From contig JAITYX010000046.1 of the NCBI GenBank assembly GCA_021018815.1, positions 710,001-774,000 of the forward strand: a stretch of DNA of 64,000 nt. The letters run 5' to 3'. The notes under the pieces are model-generated. The model ran no database searches, had not been told where the DNA came from, and saw only the letters and a program-made list of their open reading frames with translations. This stretch comes from Talinum fruticosum. Its lineage: Eukaryota > Streptophyta > Magnoliopsida > Caryophyllales > Talinaceae. Below are positions 21,189-33,296 of this stretch, one piece after another. Both the position numbers and the translations under genes were made by a program. Numbering within the stretch: the stretch's first letter is position 1; the number at the start of each line of letters is the position of its first letter.

Positions 21189-22663
21189 TGAAGACTCATA
21201 TTTTAACTCAATATATTTTTTGAAAGACTCAGGTATAAACTTCTATCTCTCTTGAGTTTTGATTGTAAGTCACTCTAAGCTTCATAGAAACTCATATCTA
21301 AGTTTTCATCTTTGTTCCGAGTGACTCGGATGTCACTATATTCTATATATTCTCTAATAAGGTATTCTGACCTACTCGTAATGTACTTGAACCATCGCAT
21401 GATCAAATAATTCTTTTTATACATTCTCGTGTATCACTAACTATGTTGACTAACTTAGAACTAAGTCAGCTCTCTACCGAGTTCATCTAAGTGAGTTTGT
21501 TACTTAGAAGTTTATTTGATATATCATGTTCACTTTTCTCGCTTGAATATTCTTCTACTTGATCTCTCTAAGAATTATTCCGAGATGAGTTTGAACCTAT
21601 TTGATATTAGACTCCAAATATTCCACTTTTGTAGGCCAAAGATAATTAAGCATTTAATTATCCTAATTTAATTATTATCTATATCTAACCTTCGACCAAA
21701 GTATTTTAAACATTCGGAACCAATGTTGCTTGCTTTTGTGGGTTATTCAAACGAAGCTAATATATCTTTTGAATTTGAAGAGCAACCGGCTTCTAGCCGT
21801 TAAATGTCGCAGACGGCTTTAGCCAATTCGGACAAGACTTAGACGCCGTGTCGTGGCTGTCTGCTTTTAAAACTAGAAAATCCAACGCTAGGCTCAATAG
21901 TGGTTTCTGCCTTGCTTTTAAAACAACATCAGCTGATTGGAACACCTTTTGGAGCAAATAGCCATTGCCCACCGTTTACACTTCAACGAATCTTTTCTAA
22001 GTGACTCGTAAAGGCCTCTCCAATGGCTAGTGAAGACTTCAGTTCGTAAACCAAATAGAATGGCTAATATGCTTCGATATCTATAAATAGAAGCCAATTC
22101 ACAAGACTTGAAGATTGCTGAAACTATTGATCAATACACTACCTAATTCTCTTAGTGCACTACTCACTCAATATTGTACTTACAACTCCCAATTTGTACT
22201 TAATATTTTCTCGAGTTGTAAAGTCTTGTAATCAATTACATACTTCTCTTACTTTTTGAGTAAGGTGCCTTGACTGAGCTGTAAGGGTTAACTTAGCTCG
22301 CTTGTCCCTAGCAGAAAAGGTTATCTCGATTAGGAAGTACTAGATCGGATAAGGGAACTTCGAGTCTAGGAAAACATTGTAAGGAATTATCTAAGGGAGC
22401 AATTAAGGTTGAGTCAATCCGTTGTATTTTGAGGATTCAAAATAGTGGATTTGACTTGGTGCTTAAATTAGCACTCGTCCGTGGTTTTCTCGCCCTAAGA
22501 GGGTTTCCACGTATTTATGAGTGTGTACTTTTTGAGTCCAATCTAAACTCGAATCAATTACTTATCTTCTTTAAAGCAAAAAGTGTCTTAGTTTGTTCAA
22601 ATTTCCTTATCACCCTATTCACCCCCTCTAGGGTGACTTAGAGTCCCCAGGAGCAAACCTTCA
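21189..22663 (+). repeat. Sire-1 5' LTR
   Basis: TGAAGACTC...ACCTTCA, 1475 bases. It is bounded on the left by the target duplication and on the right by the primer site. It carries TATAAATA at 22082-22089 and the conserved 3' block CACCCTATTCACCCCCTCTAGGG shared by all LTRs here. Confidence 0.95.
22082..22089 (+). promoter_or_regulatory. LTR TATA box
   Basis: TATAAATA inside the conserved context ctataaatagaagcc, followed about 12-20 bases later by ttcacaagacttgaagattgc. The same box sits at the same relative place in the LTRs at 3391 and 32716 (plus) and 48837 (minus, as tatttata). It is therefore the likely core promoter of this family. Confidence 0.7.
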
Positions 22664-22677
22664 ATAGGTATTAGAGC
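22664..22677 (+). promoter_or_regulatory. Sire-1 primer binding site
   Basis: ataggtattagagc follows the LTR directly and corresponds to the TGGTATCAGAGC site complementary to plant initiator tRNA-Met, with two or three decayed positions. Confidence 0.8.
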
Positions 22678-22689
22678 CTAGCCTTTCAA

Positions 22690-24530
22690 AGAAGGATCTA
22701 ACAATCCAAAGGTCTAAAGATTAGATGGCTCGAACATTAGAGAGTTTGATGAAGGAAGATCTTCTACTATACCACCAAAATTTAAAGGATTAAACTTCGT
22801 GCACTCTGGAAGAAACCGATGGGGTGGTTTCTGTTGGACAATGATGAAGATGTCCGGAACATCATCCAAAAAGGAAACTACATCCCAATAAAGATAGAAG
22901 GAATAAGATCTATGCCTTAAAAAAATTCAAGTATACCAATGAGGTGTCATAGAAGTTCGTAAAGAACTTCAAAGTAATGAACATTCCGATGTGTGCTATC
23001 AGCTCGTAAGAGTACAACAGAGTGCCAGCCTGCGACATAACCAAAGACGTATGGGACACTCTTGTTAATACATACGAAGGCACAAGCCAAGTGAAACAGG
23101 CAAAGATAAGCCAGTACCTTTACAAATATGAGATATTCAAGATGGAGCAAGAAGAAAACATCACTCGGATGCTTATTCGCTTCACCGAGATTACAAACAA
23201 TCTCAAGTTTCTAGGCAGAAAGATTTCACATGAAGAAATGTGTAGAAAAATTCAGAGAAGTCTCGCCAAAGAGAAGATGGGGTCCTAAGGTGACAGCCAT
23301 CGAGGAAACTCGTAACCTTTCTCAACTAAAGCCGACGAACCGATTAGGAAGCCGCTTACCCATGAAATTCACTTAGAAGAAGAGGATGCCGAGGCCAGCA
23401 CCAAAAAGAACGTTGCTCCGAAGGCCTCGTAAAGTAGAGGGGAATGTTTGAGTTCCTCGGACTCGAACGAGATCCAATGGCACTCATTGCCCGAGGCTTC
23501 AAGAGAATGATGAAGCACAAGAAGTTGGAAAAGAGGCCAAAGGAAGAGTTCTACAAGAAGAATAAGAAGGACAGAAAAGGTAAATAATCTTCCCCTTCAA
23601 AGTTATCTTTAACTAAGAACTCTGGCTGTTTTAAATGTGGCAAGCAAAGATCACATAATCAAAGACTCGTCGAAAGAGAAAGAAGGACAGAAAGAAGAAG
23701 AAGGCTATGATGGCCACATGGAGCGATGATGACTCATCCGAGGAAGATGATGATCCCGATGACTCAAAGTGTCTAATGGCACTAACAGCACTCGAAGTTG
23801 AATCGTAGTCGACTCGACAACTTAGACACCGAGGAGACAAGTTGTCGAAGGTAATTGAATACTTTCTCAAGTTCTCCAAACTTAATTTAGCTAAATATAT
23901 TTACACTTTGGAAGAAAAGTCCAATTCGATTATTTTCAGCTCAAAGAACAACTTGAGTCTCTTTTCTCTCGGAGCAACTATTTGAGAAATGAATTGGAAA
24001 AACAAAGACTAACTCTGAAAGAACTGAAGACTAGTACTCGGACTAATGAAAGTAAGTCCGAGTCACTCGAAGAGAAAATGAGCATCCGAAAAGAAAGCTC
24101 AATGAGTCTCAAGAGCTTGTTTTGAAGTTTACATAAGGTTAGAAAAACCTTGACATGTCTGTAAGGCTCTCAATGTGTCTCCTTCAAGAAAGGACTTGGT
24201 TTTAACGAATAGGAGGAATCTAATTCCTACTCAAATCTTTTCAAAAAGAACTAAAGAACTCGTGAAGTTCAGGAAGGCTGAGCATGGTCCTATTCATAAG
24301 AATGAAAGGAGGACTGAGCCTGCACCGGCTTACAGGAGAAAACCATCTCCACCTATTTATAAAAGAAAAGATTTTCAAAAGAAAAAGACACGAGTCGGCT
24401 TTCTAGAAAGAAGACTCGGAATCGGACCAAGCCCAAAGTCATTCAAATATGGGTTCCCAAGAGTCTTCTTCCTCGAAAAGGACCACAGGAAAGGGAGTTA
24501 CTGGGTTCGTTAGAGGAAGTGAGAAGAGTT
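22690..24530 (+). pseudogene. Sire-1 gag (decayed)
   Basis: Gag of the copia gag-polypeptide (UBN2) type. The best block is KDVWDTLVNTYEGTSQVKQ (23046-23102), followed by AKISQYLYKYEIFKMEQEEN and ITRMLIRFTEITNNLK to about 23288. Then come an acidic hinge, a basic stretch (about 23510-23590) and a zinc knuckle remnant CFKCGKQRSH (23632-23661), whose second half is disrupted. A long charged coiled-coil-like tail follows (23830-24130), and a basic segment PPIYKRKDFQKKKTR near 24350-24395. It would form the capsid and bind RNA. Numerous stops and frameshifts make it non-functional. The start codon could not be fixed. Confidence 0.85.
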
Positions 24531-25915
24531 AGTGTGTTTCGATTTACAGGTAGCTCGTAAAAGGACAAAAGGTCATTAGTACTTAGACAGCTGGATGCTC
24601 ACGCCACATGTCAGGTGATTCAAGACTCTTTTCCGAGTTAGAAGATTTTAAAGCGAGCAAAGTCACTTTCAGAGTTGACAGTAAGGGCAAGATAGTTGGA
24701 ATTGGCAAGATTAGGAAAGGAGACAACCAGGTCAGCCTAGTTGGCCTTGTCAAGGGATTAAAGTACAATTTGCTAAGCATCTCTCAGCTTGTGTGACAAA
24801 GGTCAAGAGGTAAGATTTACTCGGACCAACCGCTATATTTCGATGCAACCACCAAGGAGACTAAGCTCTCGGGTAAGAGGTCAAGTAATTCTTGGACATG
24901 ACATCGCAGATTAGGTTATGTTAGCATGCATACTATAAAAAAGCTTACATCTCATGGTTTAGTTAGGGGCTTACCTAATCGTGCATTTAAGAAAGATAAA
25001 ATCTGTGAAGCATGCATAAAAGGGAAACATGTCGATCATCCTTCAAACCTCTTAAAACTTCTTCCACATCCAAAGTGCTTGAGTTAGTTCATATGGATTT
25101 ATGTGGTGAAATCACTTTGAAGAGTCTCGGAGGTAAATCATATGTACTTGTAATTGTTAATGATTATTCACGATTTACATGGGTTTGTTTTCTCAAGAAC
25201 AAAAATGAAGCCTTCAAAGAGTGCAGCAAGCTCTGCAGGAAAATTCAAGTAGAGTCTCAAACTCGGATCGGAAGAATTCGAACCGACCATGAAAGGAAGT
25301 TCGACTACTCAAAATTTGTAGACTTTGCGATAAGAATGGTATCTCTCACAACATCTCAAGCACCCGAACCCCTCAACGGAATGGGGTAGTGTAGAAAAAG
25401 AACCGAACTCTTGAAGAAATAGGAAGGACTATGATGATTGAACAACATCTACCTTAGTATTTCGGGCTAAGGCAGATTAACACAACAAATTACACACTCA
25501 ACGGATGCCTCATCGGACGCATCTTGAAGAAAACTCCCTACGAGCTTTACAGGGAAAGAAGCCCAATATTTCATATTTCAAACCCTTTGGATGTAAGTGT
25601 TTTGTTCACAACAATGGTACGGATCACCTAACCAAGTTTGATGCTCGGTCGGATGAAGGTATCTTTCTAGGTTACTTATCTCACAAGAAAGCTTATCATG
25701 TGTTTAATAAAATAACTAACAAAGTGGAAGAAAGCATCCACGTTGTGTTTGATGAGATTAATCAGGGAAAAGAAAGTGAGTCAACCTTCTCGGATCCGAA
25801 ACTCAGTCGAGATGAATATGATCTTACCGAAGCTAACCTCGAACACGGTCAAAAGAAAGCAACTCGTAATGAGACAGCTCGTAACATCATAACTCGGACT
25901 AAGCCGCCTTAAGAG
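24531..25915 (+). pseudogene. Sire-1 pol: protease, GAG pre-integrase, integrase (decayed)
   Basis: The protease motif region is at 24570-24620. The D-S-G-C-S-R-H-M core seen intact in Sire-3 is frameshifted here by one extra base, right after the catalytic D-S. Next comes VGLVKGLKYNLLSISQL (24740-24790). The GAG pre-integrase follows: HRRLGYVSMHTIKKL (24900-24950) and GLVRGLPNRAFKKDKICEAC. The integrase core has MDLCGEITLKSLGGKSYVLV (25093 onward, first Asp), IRTDHERKFDY (second Asp, about 25278) and a decayed VERKNRTLEE region (25390-25420). The C-terminal KPFGCKCFVHNN and EESIHVVFDEI segments (25580-25760) are well conserved. Integrase would insert the cDNA. Confidence 0.88.
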
Positions 25916-26139
25916 CTAACTCAGAATGTCGAAGGTCAAGCCAATGAGCAAACTTAGCAAGCTCAAACTATTGAAGATCAACCAATACAACCAACAAACC
26001 TGGTGAACCGGAGAAGAGGTAGAGCATTCAAATATGCTTCGTGCCACTCACTCGAGAACATTTTGTGTAACATCAACAAGTGCGTTAAAAATTCGTTCTT
26101 TGCAAAATCTATGTGCATTTACTACATTCATATCATTAA

Positions 26140-27668
26140 CTCGAACCTAGAAATGCACTTGAGGCCCTAAATGAACCTGAATGGGTAGAGGCCATGCAAG
26201 AGGAACTTAATCAATTTGAGAGAAACTAAGTCCGGACTTTGACCAAACGACCTTCCGACCACCCAGTTATAGGAACCAAATGGGTTTTCAAGAATAAATT
26301 GAATAAGGATGGGTTGCTAGTTAGAAATAAGGCTAGACTTGGGGCTCAAGGTTATAATCAAGAAGAAGGGATTGATTGTGGGGAAACCTTTGCACTAGTT
26401 GCTAGGATCGAAGCAATAAAAATCCTATTGGCATTTGCATCAAGCATGAATATTAAATTGTATGAAATGGATGTCAAATGTGCTGTTTTGAATGGTTTCA
26501 TTCAAGAGGAAGTCTATGTTAAGCAACCCCTGGATTTGAAAACTCAGAATTTCAAAAGCATGTTTTCAAATTGCAAAAAGCTCTATATGGTCTTAAACAA
26601 GCTCCCAAAGCTTGGTATGAAAGAGTGAGCAACTTCTTGGTTGAGAATGATTTCAAATGAGGTCAGATTGACAAAACTCTTTTCATAAAAACTAAGGGGA
26701 GAGATTTCCTTATTGCTCGGATTTATGTTGATGATATAATTTTTAGAGCTACTAATGAAAATCTCTGTTTAGAATTTTCTGAGTTGATGAGACAGGAATT
26801 CCAAATGAGCATGATGGGAGAGCTCAATTTCTTCCTTGGTCCACAAATCAGACAACATAAAGATGGTATCTCTGTCCATCAAGCTAAGTATGCCAAGGAG
26901 TTGCTGAACAAGTACAAGCTTCAAGATGTAAAACATGCAGCAACACCCATGAGTAGCAGACGATGAAACTGGACTCGAAGAAAAAGGTAAAGCAAGTAGA
27001 TCGAAACTCTATAGAGGTATGATTGGTTCTCCACTATATTTCACATCTAGTAGGCAAGACATTATGTTTAGTGTATGTCTATAAGCAAGATTTCAAGCTA
27101 ATCCTAAAGAATCACATCTCACTGCGGTGAAGAGGATTTTTAGATATCTTACAGGAACTCGTAATCTTGGTTTATGGTTTTCTAGAGACTTAGAACCGAC
27201 CCTTACTAGATACTCGGATGCTGACTATGCTAGCTATAAGTTGATAGAAAGAGCACATCAGGAGCATTCCAATTTCTGGGTCAATCCCTTATATCTTGGC
27301 ACTCAAAGAAGCAGTAACTCAATTGCTCTATCAACTGCTAAAGCCGAGTACATTGCGTACTGGATCGTGCTGTGCTCAAATTCTATCGATCAAGCAACAC
27401 TTGAAGGAACTTGGACTCGTCGTTCAAATCTATCCCAATCAAGTGTGATAATTAGAGTGCAATCAACATCACTAAGAATCCAGTTCAACACTCAAACACA
27501 AAGCATATTGAGGTCGGTATCATTTTCTCGAGAGACCATTTTAAGAAAAGTGATATTAAACTTGAATTCATTCCTTTGAAATTTCACCGAGCTAATATTT
27601 TAACTAATCCACTTAGTGAGGATCAATTTCGTTTTATTAGGAATGAGTTTGGCATGATTAATGCATGA
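26140..27668 (+). pseudogene. Sire-1 pol: reverse transcriptase and RNase H (decayed)
   Basis: Reverse transcriptase starts near EPEWVEAMQEELNQFE (26179-26225) and continues with IGTKWVFKNKLNKDGLLVRN (26270-26328), [17 protein letters not shown] and [18 protein letters not shown]. The catalytic YVDDIIF is intact (26726-26746). RNase H follows from about 27100: ESHLTAVKRIFRYLTGTRNL, then DADYASYK and ALSTAKAEYIA, with the acidic catalytic residues present but frames broken. It ends at FGMINA and a stop (27666-27668), a terminus shared by all Sirevirus copies here. It makes cDNA from the element RNA. Confidence 0.9.
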
Positions 27669-28219
27669 TTATATGTTTTATGTGCTAAATTATGTGATCT
27701 ATTCTTGATTAACAAATGGATCAGTTGACTTAACAATGAAACCGAGCTATTGGTTAATTGCTTTCGAGTCGCTCAAAAACCATACGGAATCGGACTCAGC
27801 CTTTGATCAAAATGGACACCAAACATTTGAGATTATCTCTAGATAAATGGAGAATCTCATAAAGATTTTTAAAATTTTTCACCCTCTCTCTCTAACACGC
27901 GTCACTTGCAAAGATTTGAACCGTGGAGAGACAAACGCTGAAATTTTAGCCGTTGGACTCGCTGTACATCGTGTCTATCCGAGAAGGCCGTTTGAACAAT
28001 GAAAAATAAGGTTGACTGGACACTTCCATTGTCTTTATAAATAGCATCTATTTGTCTTCATTTCTTCACTTTACGCCTTATCTCTCTTACTCGAAATTCT
28101 CTACTTTCTCTTACTTGTTCCTTGCTCTCAAAGTGATCTTCTTCTCTCTCGCTTACCTCTCTCGTAACCTCTCATCTCTTCTCTCTCAAAAACCTAAACG
28201 TTGTTCTACTTCCGAGTCC
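27669..28219 (+). other. non-coding spacer between pol and third ORF
   Basis: About 550 bases with no conserved frame. They include a pyrimidine-rich tract (27880-27900 and 28060-28190) just upstream of the third ORF. The minus-strand copies (42693-43253 and 51365-51916) and 60876-61357 have matching spacers with GA/CT microsatellites. It could hold the signal that lets the third ORF be expressed; that is inference. Confidence 0.6.
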
Positions 28220-31200
28220 ATGGGCTTTGCAACAAAGAAGGCCCGCATATCAACCGAAGAGGGTACGTTTGACCCTTCAAAAATCTTTTTTATCCAAGCA
28301 CTTCACGTTGGATGACAAGGTTTTTAAAACCACCTCCTTCTCTTGACAAAAGTTCATTGAAGAAACTCGAGTAAATAACTATCTATGCTTCAAGTAACTT
28401 CATTTACCTAGAACTCGTGGCTGAGTTCTATGCAAACAAATCTGTCTCTAGGGGTGTTATCACTTCCAAGGTTCAAGGTACCACAGTCGAATCAACCTCC
28501 CTCTTCTTCATACATTGTTTTATGTTTCTTCTCTTTTCTGAATCCCAACCACATTCCCTTTCTAGAAGTTGTCGATCATTTTTTCGACAAGTTTACCAAA
28601 GAAGTGCCTGAGCACGTAAAAATTTCTCTATGACTCAAATGAAAAATGAGGTCGGATTGCTCTATTACATTCCGATGTGCACTTTCTTTGCTCACCACTC
28701 GAGCAAGGAGAACCCAAACTCAAGGGTTCTTAAACTATTCTTTGACATCATGGTGGGCTACAATGTAGACCTCTTCCCCTTCATTATCGAGAAAATGGCA
28801 CACGTGCTCGCTCAATCAAAGAAATCTGCTCCTTTTCCATTCGGGGCTCTTCTCTATCTCGTTTTCAAATAATTCAAAATCCCTCTTCCCTCGGATCCCT
28901 TCGTCTGTTTCGAGTCGCCCATTGTGCTCGGGCTGAAAAGAACTTCCGGGGTATGGATACTAGGAGGTTAAGCTCGGTGAATGGGTTCACTCTTCTAAGT
29001 TTGAACCTACGTTTCCTCGCTCCCCGGACTCAAATTCAACCAACTCTGCCATCCACTTCAGCTGCCCCTCCTTATCGCCCTCTCTACTGGCGCATTTGCT
29101 ACCTTAGTCGAGAAACTCGTGTTTATAGCTGACCAACTTCGGTTCGTTGTACGCTCTCTAAAGACCATTTTCCAAGGGATAGTCATTCACCAAAAGACCA
29201 CCCAATCCTAGATTCGGGAATGTCAGTCCCTAATGCTTGAGTTCAAAGGGGTTCTTGGTGAGCAACAAGAGCAGCTCGAGCTTCTTCGCGAGAGCAGAAC
29301 GAAGGCCGCGCAGGACTCAAAAGACTCCGACATATCCGAGGAGTCGTCCAGCCCGACTAAGTCTACTGATAAGTGCTATTTTGTATTAGATTTCATAAGA
29401 GGTTGCTTGTCATTTTTGGAGATTTATATTCATATTTATGTACTTTATGCCCCATTTATGCTTTACACTTGGGTTTTGTGTTTTTAGTCTATTTCTGCAG
29501 CCTCCTAGTGATTTGGACCTTATTTTGTCATATTTTCGGTCCAAAGCTATTTTGAGTCTATGTTTCTAACTTCCTTATTGAAAGAGCTTTCCAATGACAT
29601 ATTATAAGCTCAATTCCGTTAAGGAACGAAAAAGATATGAGTCGGAAGGTAAGAAGGGTGTGGTAGCGGACACTTCTTTACTCTCGAATTATATTTTTCT
29701 CACACTAACGAAGTAAGCATAATGATGAAAGAATTAGAAACTCATCTCAATGAGCTTTTCCAAAAATCAAGAATCGCATCATTTGGACAAAGGACGAGGA
29801 AGTTATGACTGAATCAATTTGACGCATCCTTCCAAAGAATCAACACGGTCAGCCCGCTTCGGAGGAAACGGCCCATTGGAGGTCGGGAGCATTTACATCG
29901 AGAACGGGAAGCTCGTGTCGGAGGACACGGCCCGCTTTCATCATCCCTGTCCAGCTTTGACGTGCCAGCATCCAACACGGGCAGCCCGTGTCGGATGACA
30001 CGCCCGGGTTGGAGGTAAAACATGCCGAGACGATTCGGTTTTGACGGTTTCGGCTCTTGATTGCTTCTTAATGGCTTATTTAAGATGATGTTTAGCGATT
30101 CCTGCATCTATCCAGTCCAGAATCCTCCACAGTTCATCCCCCATTTTTCCTTCCTCCATTCCTTCACATCAAACCAAAAACTTTGAAGATCGAAGAAGAA
30201 GATTGAAGCAGTTGTAGGGTTCCATTTGAAGTCGAGATATTCAAGTGGAGCACTTCAAGCCTATCATCTACTTGTTCATTTCTTGCTGTTTGAGGTTTGA
30301 TTTCAATGTATTGGATTTTACTTACGCTTTCAATAAACATGTGTGAGTAGTTTGGTTTTTCTAGGGATTTGTAATCCGAAACAATGAAGTTTAATTAGTT
30401 TTCCATGATTTGTGCTTGAATTCTAATTTTGATTCAATAGAAGGTTGTGTTTATCATGTTGATGAGTGTTTTGAAGGCCTAGAATACTTATGTTTAGAGA
30501 TTAATCTACCATGTACTCGAAAAGTGAAATAGAATAATCCGACAACCAACCTTTCTACCTAATTTATGAAATTTGAGAAAAGAATAGTAAATTAGGAGAT
30601 CACTTTGATAATTTGAAATCCTTAATTTTGATTAACTTAAAAGGCATACGAAAGTTGTTTGATAGGTTAATTAGAGTAATTATATTAAGCATCGAAAGAG
30701 CGGTAGAATTTTGTGATTATTGATCTTTGATTTATTTGAATGAATGATTACACAAATTATGTTTAAATAATCAAACCCATTGTTAGCAAAAGAAATCCCT
30801 AGATGTTTTTATCCATTGATTAAAGTCTAGATTAATTTTCTAATTTTAATAGTTAGAACTAGTTTAGAAAGAACAAACTCCAAAACCCAAATTAGCTTAG
30901 CAATTGAGTAGAGGACTAGTTTAGTGTGTTGCTAGATCGAGTCCTTGTGGGATCGACCTTGGCTAGCTACAACCATACACCGTGCGCTTGCAGCTGTTAT
31001 CTACCTCTACCGAGGTAGAAGAAGAAGAAGAGGCTGAGGATGTAGCCGAGGCAAGTGAGGCTAAGCTTGTAGAGGAGAACAAGGAGGAAGAAGGAAGATA
31101 AGAAGAGGACACTCCATCAAAAGACAAGGGGGCTATCGAGCCTGAACCTAAGCCGATCTCCTTAGATCCGAGTGGATCGAAGCCGCTGGGGACGTTGGAC

Positions 31201-31412
31201 AGTCCAAACCAGCAGCGTTAGAAGCCCCTAAGTTTTCTAGGAAGACGAGCCGGAGGATGACATTGTCCCGACTCGACCACCCAGTGTCCGAGCCACTTCC
31301 TAACATCCCAGTGCTGCCACCGCCGCGTTCTACCATTTCATTTGAGACTTACCGGCGCAAGCGCACTCCTCGTCCGTCCTCCTCCGCCCAACCAGCACCA
31401 CCGTCTTGATCT
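28220..31412 (+). pseudogene. Sire-1 third ORF, envelope-like/plant transposon protein (decayed)
   Basis: This is the ORF between pol and the 3' LTR. The start at 28220 (MGFATKKARIS) aligns with MPKRGSAPD at 42692 and 51364 on the minus strand. Recognisable pieces: FDPSKIFF, then LVVDHFFDKFTKEVPEHVK in a shifted frame (28570-28620), HHSSKENPNSRVLKLFFDIM (28695-28755) and KSAPFPFGALLYLVFK (28827-28871). After the insert at 29367-30999 an acidic, Glu-rich tract follows (31010-31110). A proline-rich, basic tail ends TPRPSSSAQPAPPS and a stop near 31410. The PFGALL context resembles the family labelled putative plant transposon protein. Sirevirus third ORFs are called envelope-like, but no clear signal peptide or membrane segment is visible here. 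Confidence 0.75.
29367..30999 (+). mobile_element. LTR-like insertion of another family, target duplication TCTAC
   Basis: A 1633-base block starting TGATAAGTGCTA and ending CAGCTGTTA is flanked by tctac on both sides (29362-29366 and 31000-31004). Sire-2 and Sire-2b lack it: their sequence near 41480-41510 reads straight through the site. It contains no protein frame. It has several acacggcccg/gcccgtgtcgga motifs (29840-30010) and, near the 3' end, gagtccttgtgggatcgacc, a phrase typical of plant LTR 3' regions. A 5-bp duplication fits a solo LTR. The TG...TA ends, rather than TG...CA, are unusual. Orientation is inferred. Confidence 0.75.
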
Positions 31413-31823
31413 ATTTATTTTTCTTGTTTTAAAATTTTTTTTGTCCAACATTAAGTGTATTTTTCTTTTCACTTTTCTTCCCTCCTTTTCGCTGAAATGC
31501 TAGGGGAGAAAAATAGAAAACTTAATGTTTGGCTTAGGGGAGTTTATTTCCCTCGGTTTGTTGTAAATATTATTTTATAAATGAATGTCAATGTTTATTT
31601 TTCTTTGCTATGATCATTTTTTTCTGTCTTTGCTCTTATCATTTTTGAGTTTCTTCTAGTACTTATCTTATTTTCTCGTAAATCTACGTTAGCTCGACAT
31701 GTATTTTAAGTCTTGCTTTGATCCGGAACTTCTTTATTTTCTACACACTCGATAAAGATCTTTAGCATTGAAAAACTTAATTTGTACTAACAAGTTTCTA
31801 TCTTAAGTATGGAATGCCTATCA

Positions 31824-31838
31824 TCAAAAAGGGGAGAT
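31824..31838 (+). promoter_or_regulatory. Sire-1 polypurine tract
   Basis: tcaaaaaggggagat lies immediately upstream of the 3' LTR, the place and composition of a polypurine tract that primes plus-strand DNA. The same tract appears in complement at 49758-49772. Confidence 0.8.
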
Positions 31839-33296
31839 TGAAGACTAAGATTTTAACTCCATATATGTTGTGAAAGACTTAGGTATAAGCTTCTATCTCT
31901 CTTGAGTTTTGATTCCAAGTCATTCCGAGCTTTATAAAAACTCATATCTAAGTTTTCGTCTTTGTTTTGAGTGACTCGGATATCACTATATTCTATATAT
32001 TCTCTACTAAGGTATTTTGACCTACTCGAATATACTTGAACCATCGCATCTATACATTCTAATGTATCACTAACTGTTTTTACTAACTCAAAACCGAGTC
32101 AGTCTCTACTAAGTTCGTCTAAGTCGGTTTGTTACTTAGAAGTTTATTTGATAGATCATGTTCACTTTCTTTGCTTAAATATTCTTCTACTTGATTTTTC
32201 TAGGAATTATTCTGAGATGAGTTTAAATCTATTTGATTTTAGACTAAGAATATTCCATTTTGTAGGCTGAAGATAATTAAGCATTTAATTATCCTAATTT
32301 AATTATTATTCTGTGCCTAACATTGGACCAAAGTATTTTATACTTTGAGAACCAATGTTATTTGCTTTGTAGATTATTCAAACAGAGCTAATATATCTTT
32401 TAAATTTCAAAAGCAACCGGCTTCTAACTGTTAAACAACAAGTAGACAGTTTTAGCCAATTTTAGACAGGACTCGTACACCGTGTCGTGGCTATTTAGTT
32501 CCAAAAGTAGAAATATCCAACTCTAGGCTCAGCGGTGGTTTTCGCCTTGCTTGTCAAAAACATCGGTTGATTGGAACACCTTTTGGAGCAAATAGTCGTT
32601 GCCCAACGTTTACACTTCAACGGATCTTTTATGAGTGACTCGTAAAGGCCTCTCCAACGGCTAGTGAAGACTTCAGTCCGTAAACTAGACACAATGGCTA
32701 ATATGCTTCGATATCTATAAATAGAAGCCAATTCACAAGACTTGAAGATTGCTTGAAACTATTGATCAATACACCGCCAAACTCTCTTAGTGCATTACTC
32801 ACTCAATCTTGTACTTACAACTCCCAATTTGTACTTAATATTTTCTAAGTTGTAAATTCTTGTAATCACTTACATACTTCTCTTACTTTTGAGTAAGGTC
32901 CCTTGACTGAGCTGTAAGGGTTAACTTAGCTCAATTGTCCTTAGCTGTAATCGGTTATGTCAATTAGGAAGTACTAGATCGAAAAGGGAACTTCTAAGTC
33001 TAGGAAAGCATTGTAAGGAATTGTCTAAGGGAGCAATTCTAGTTGAGTCAATCCGTTGTATTTTGAGGATTCAAAATAGTGGATTTGACTTGGTGCTTGA
33101 ATTAGCACTGTCTATGGTTTTCCGCCTCAGGAGGGTTTCCACGTATTTCGAGTGTATACTTTTCCGAGTCCAATCTACACTCAAAATTAGCCGCTTATCC
33201 GTTTTCAAGCAAAAAGTGTCTTAGTTTGTTTAAATTTCCTCATCACCCTATTCACCCCCTCTAGGGTGACTTAGACTCTCTAGGAGAAAACCTTCA
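31839..33296 (+). repeat. Sire-1 3' LTR
   Basis: TGAAGACTAAG...ACCTTCA, 1458 bases, collinear with the 5' LTR at 21189-22663. It has a TATAAATA box at 32716-32723. It is bounded by the polypurine tract and by the right target duplication ggtga. About 10 bases present in the 5' LTR near 21400 are missing here. Confidence 0.95.

Larger units (their letters stand above)
21189..33296 (+). mobile_element. Sire-1: full-length Sirevirus-type Ty1/copia element
   Basis: It contains, in order, a 5' LTR (21189-22663), primer site, gag, protease, integrase, reverse transcriptase, RNase H, a non-coding spacer, a third ORF, a polypurine tract and a 3' LTR (31839-33296). The flanking target duplication is agtga (21184-21188) and ggtga (33297-33301), one transition apart. 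Order, LTR size, integrase wording and the extra ORF all point to the Sirevirus group. By eye the two LTRs differ at roughly one base in twelve or more, so the insertion is old. Without the 1.63-kb insert in the third ORF the element is about 10.5 kb. Confidence 0.93.

Noticed and set aside
29814..30107. 97-codon minus-strand frame
   Set aside because: It falls in the acacgg/ccgtgt repeat part of the LTR-like insert; no domain, and repeats create the openness.
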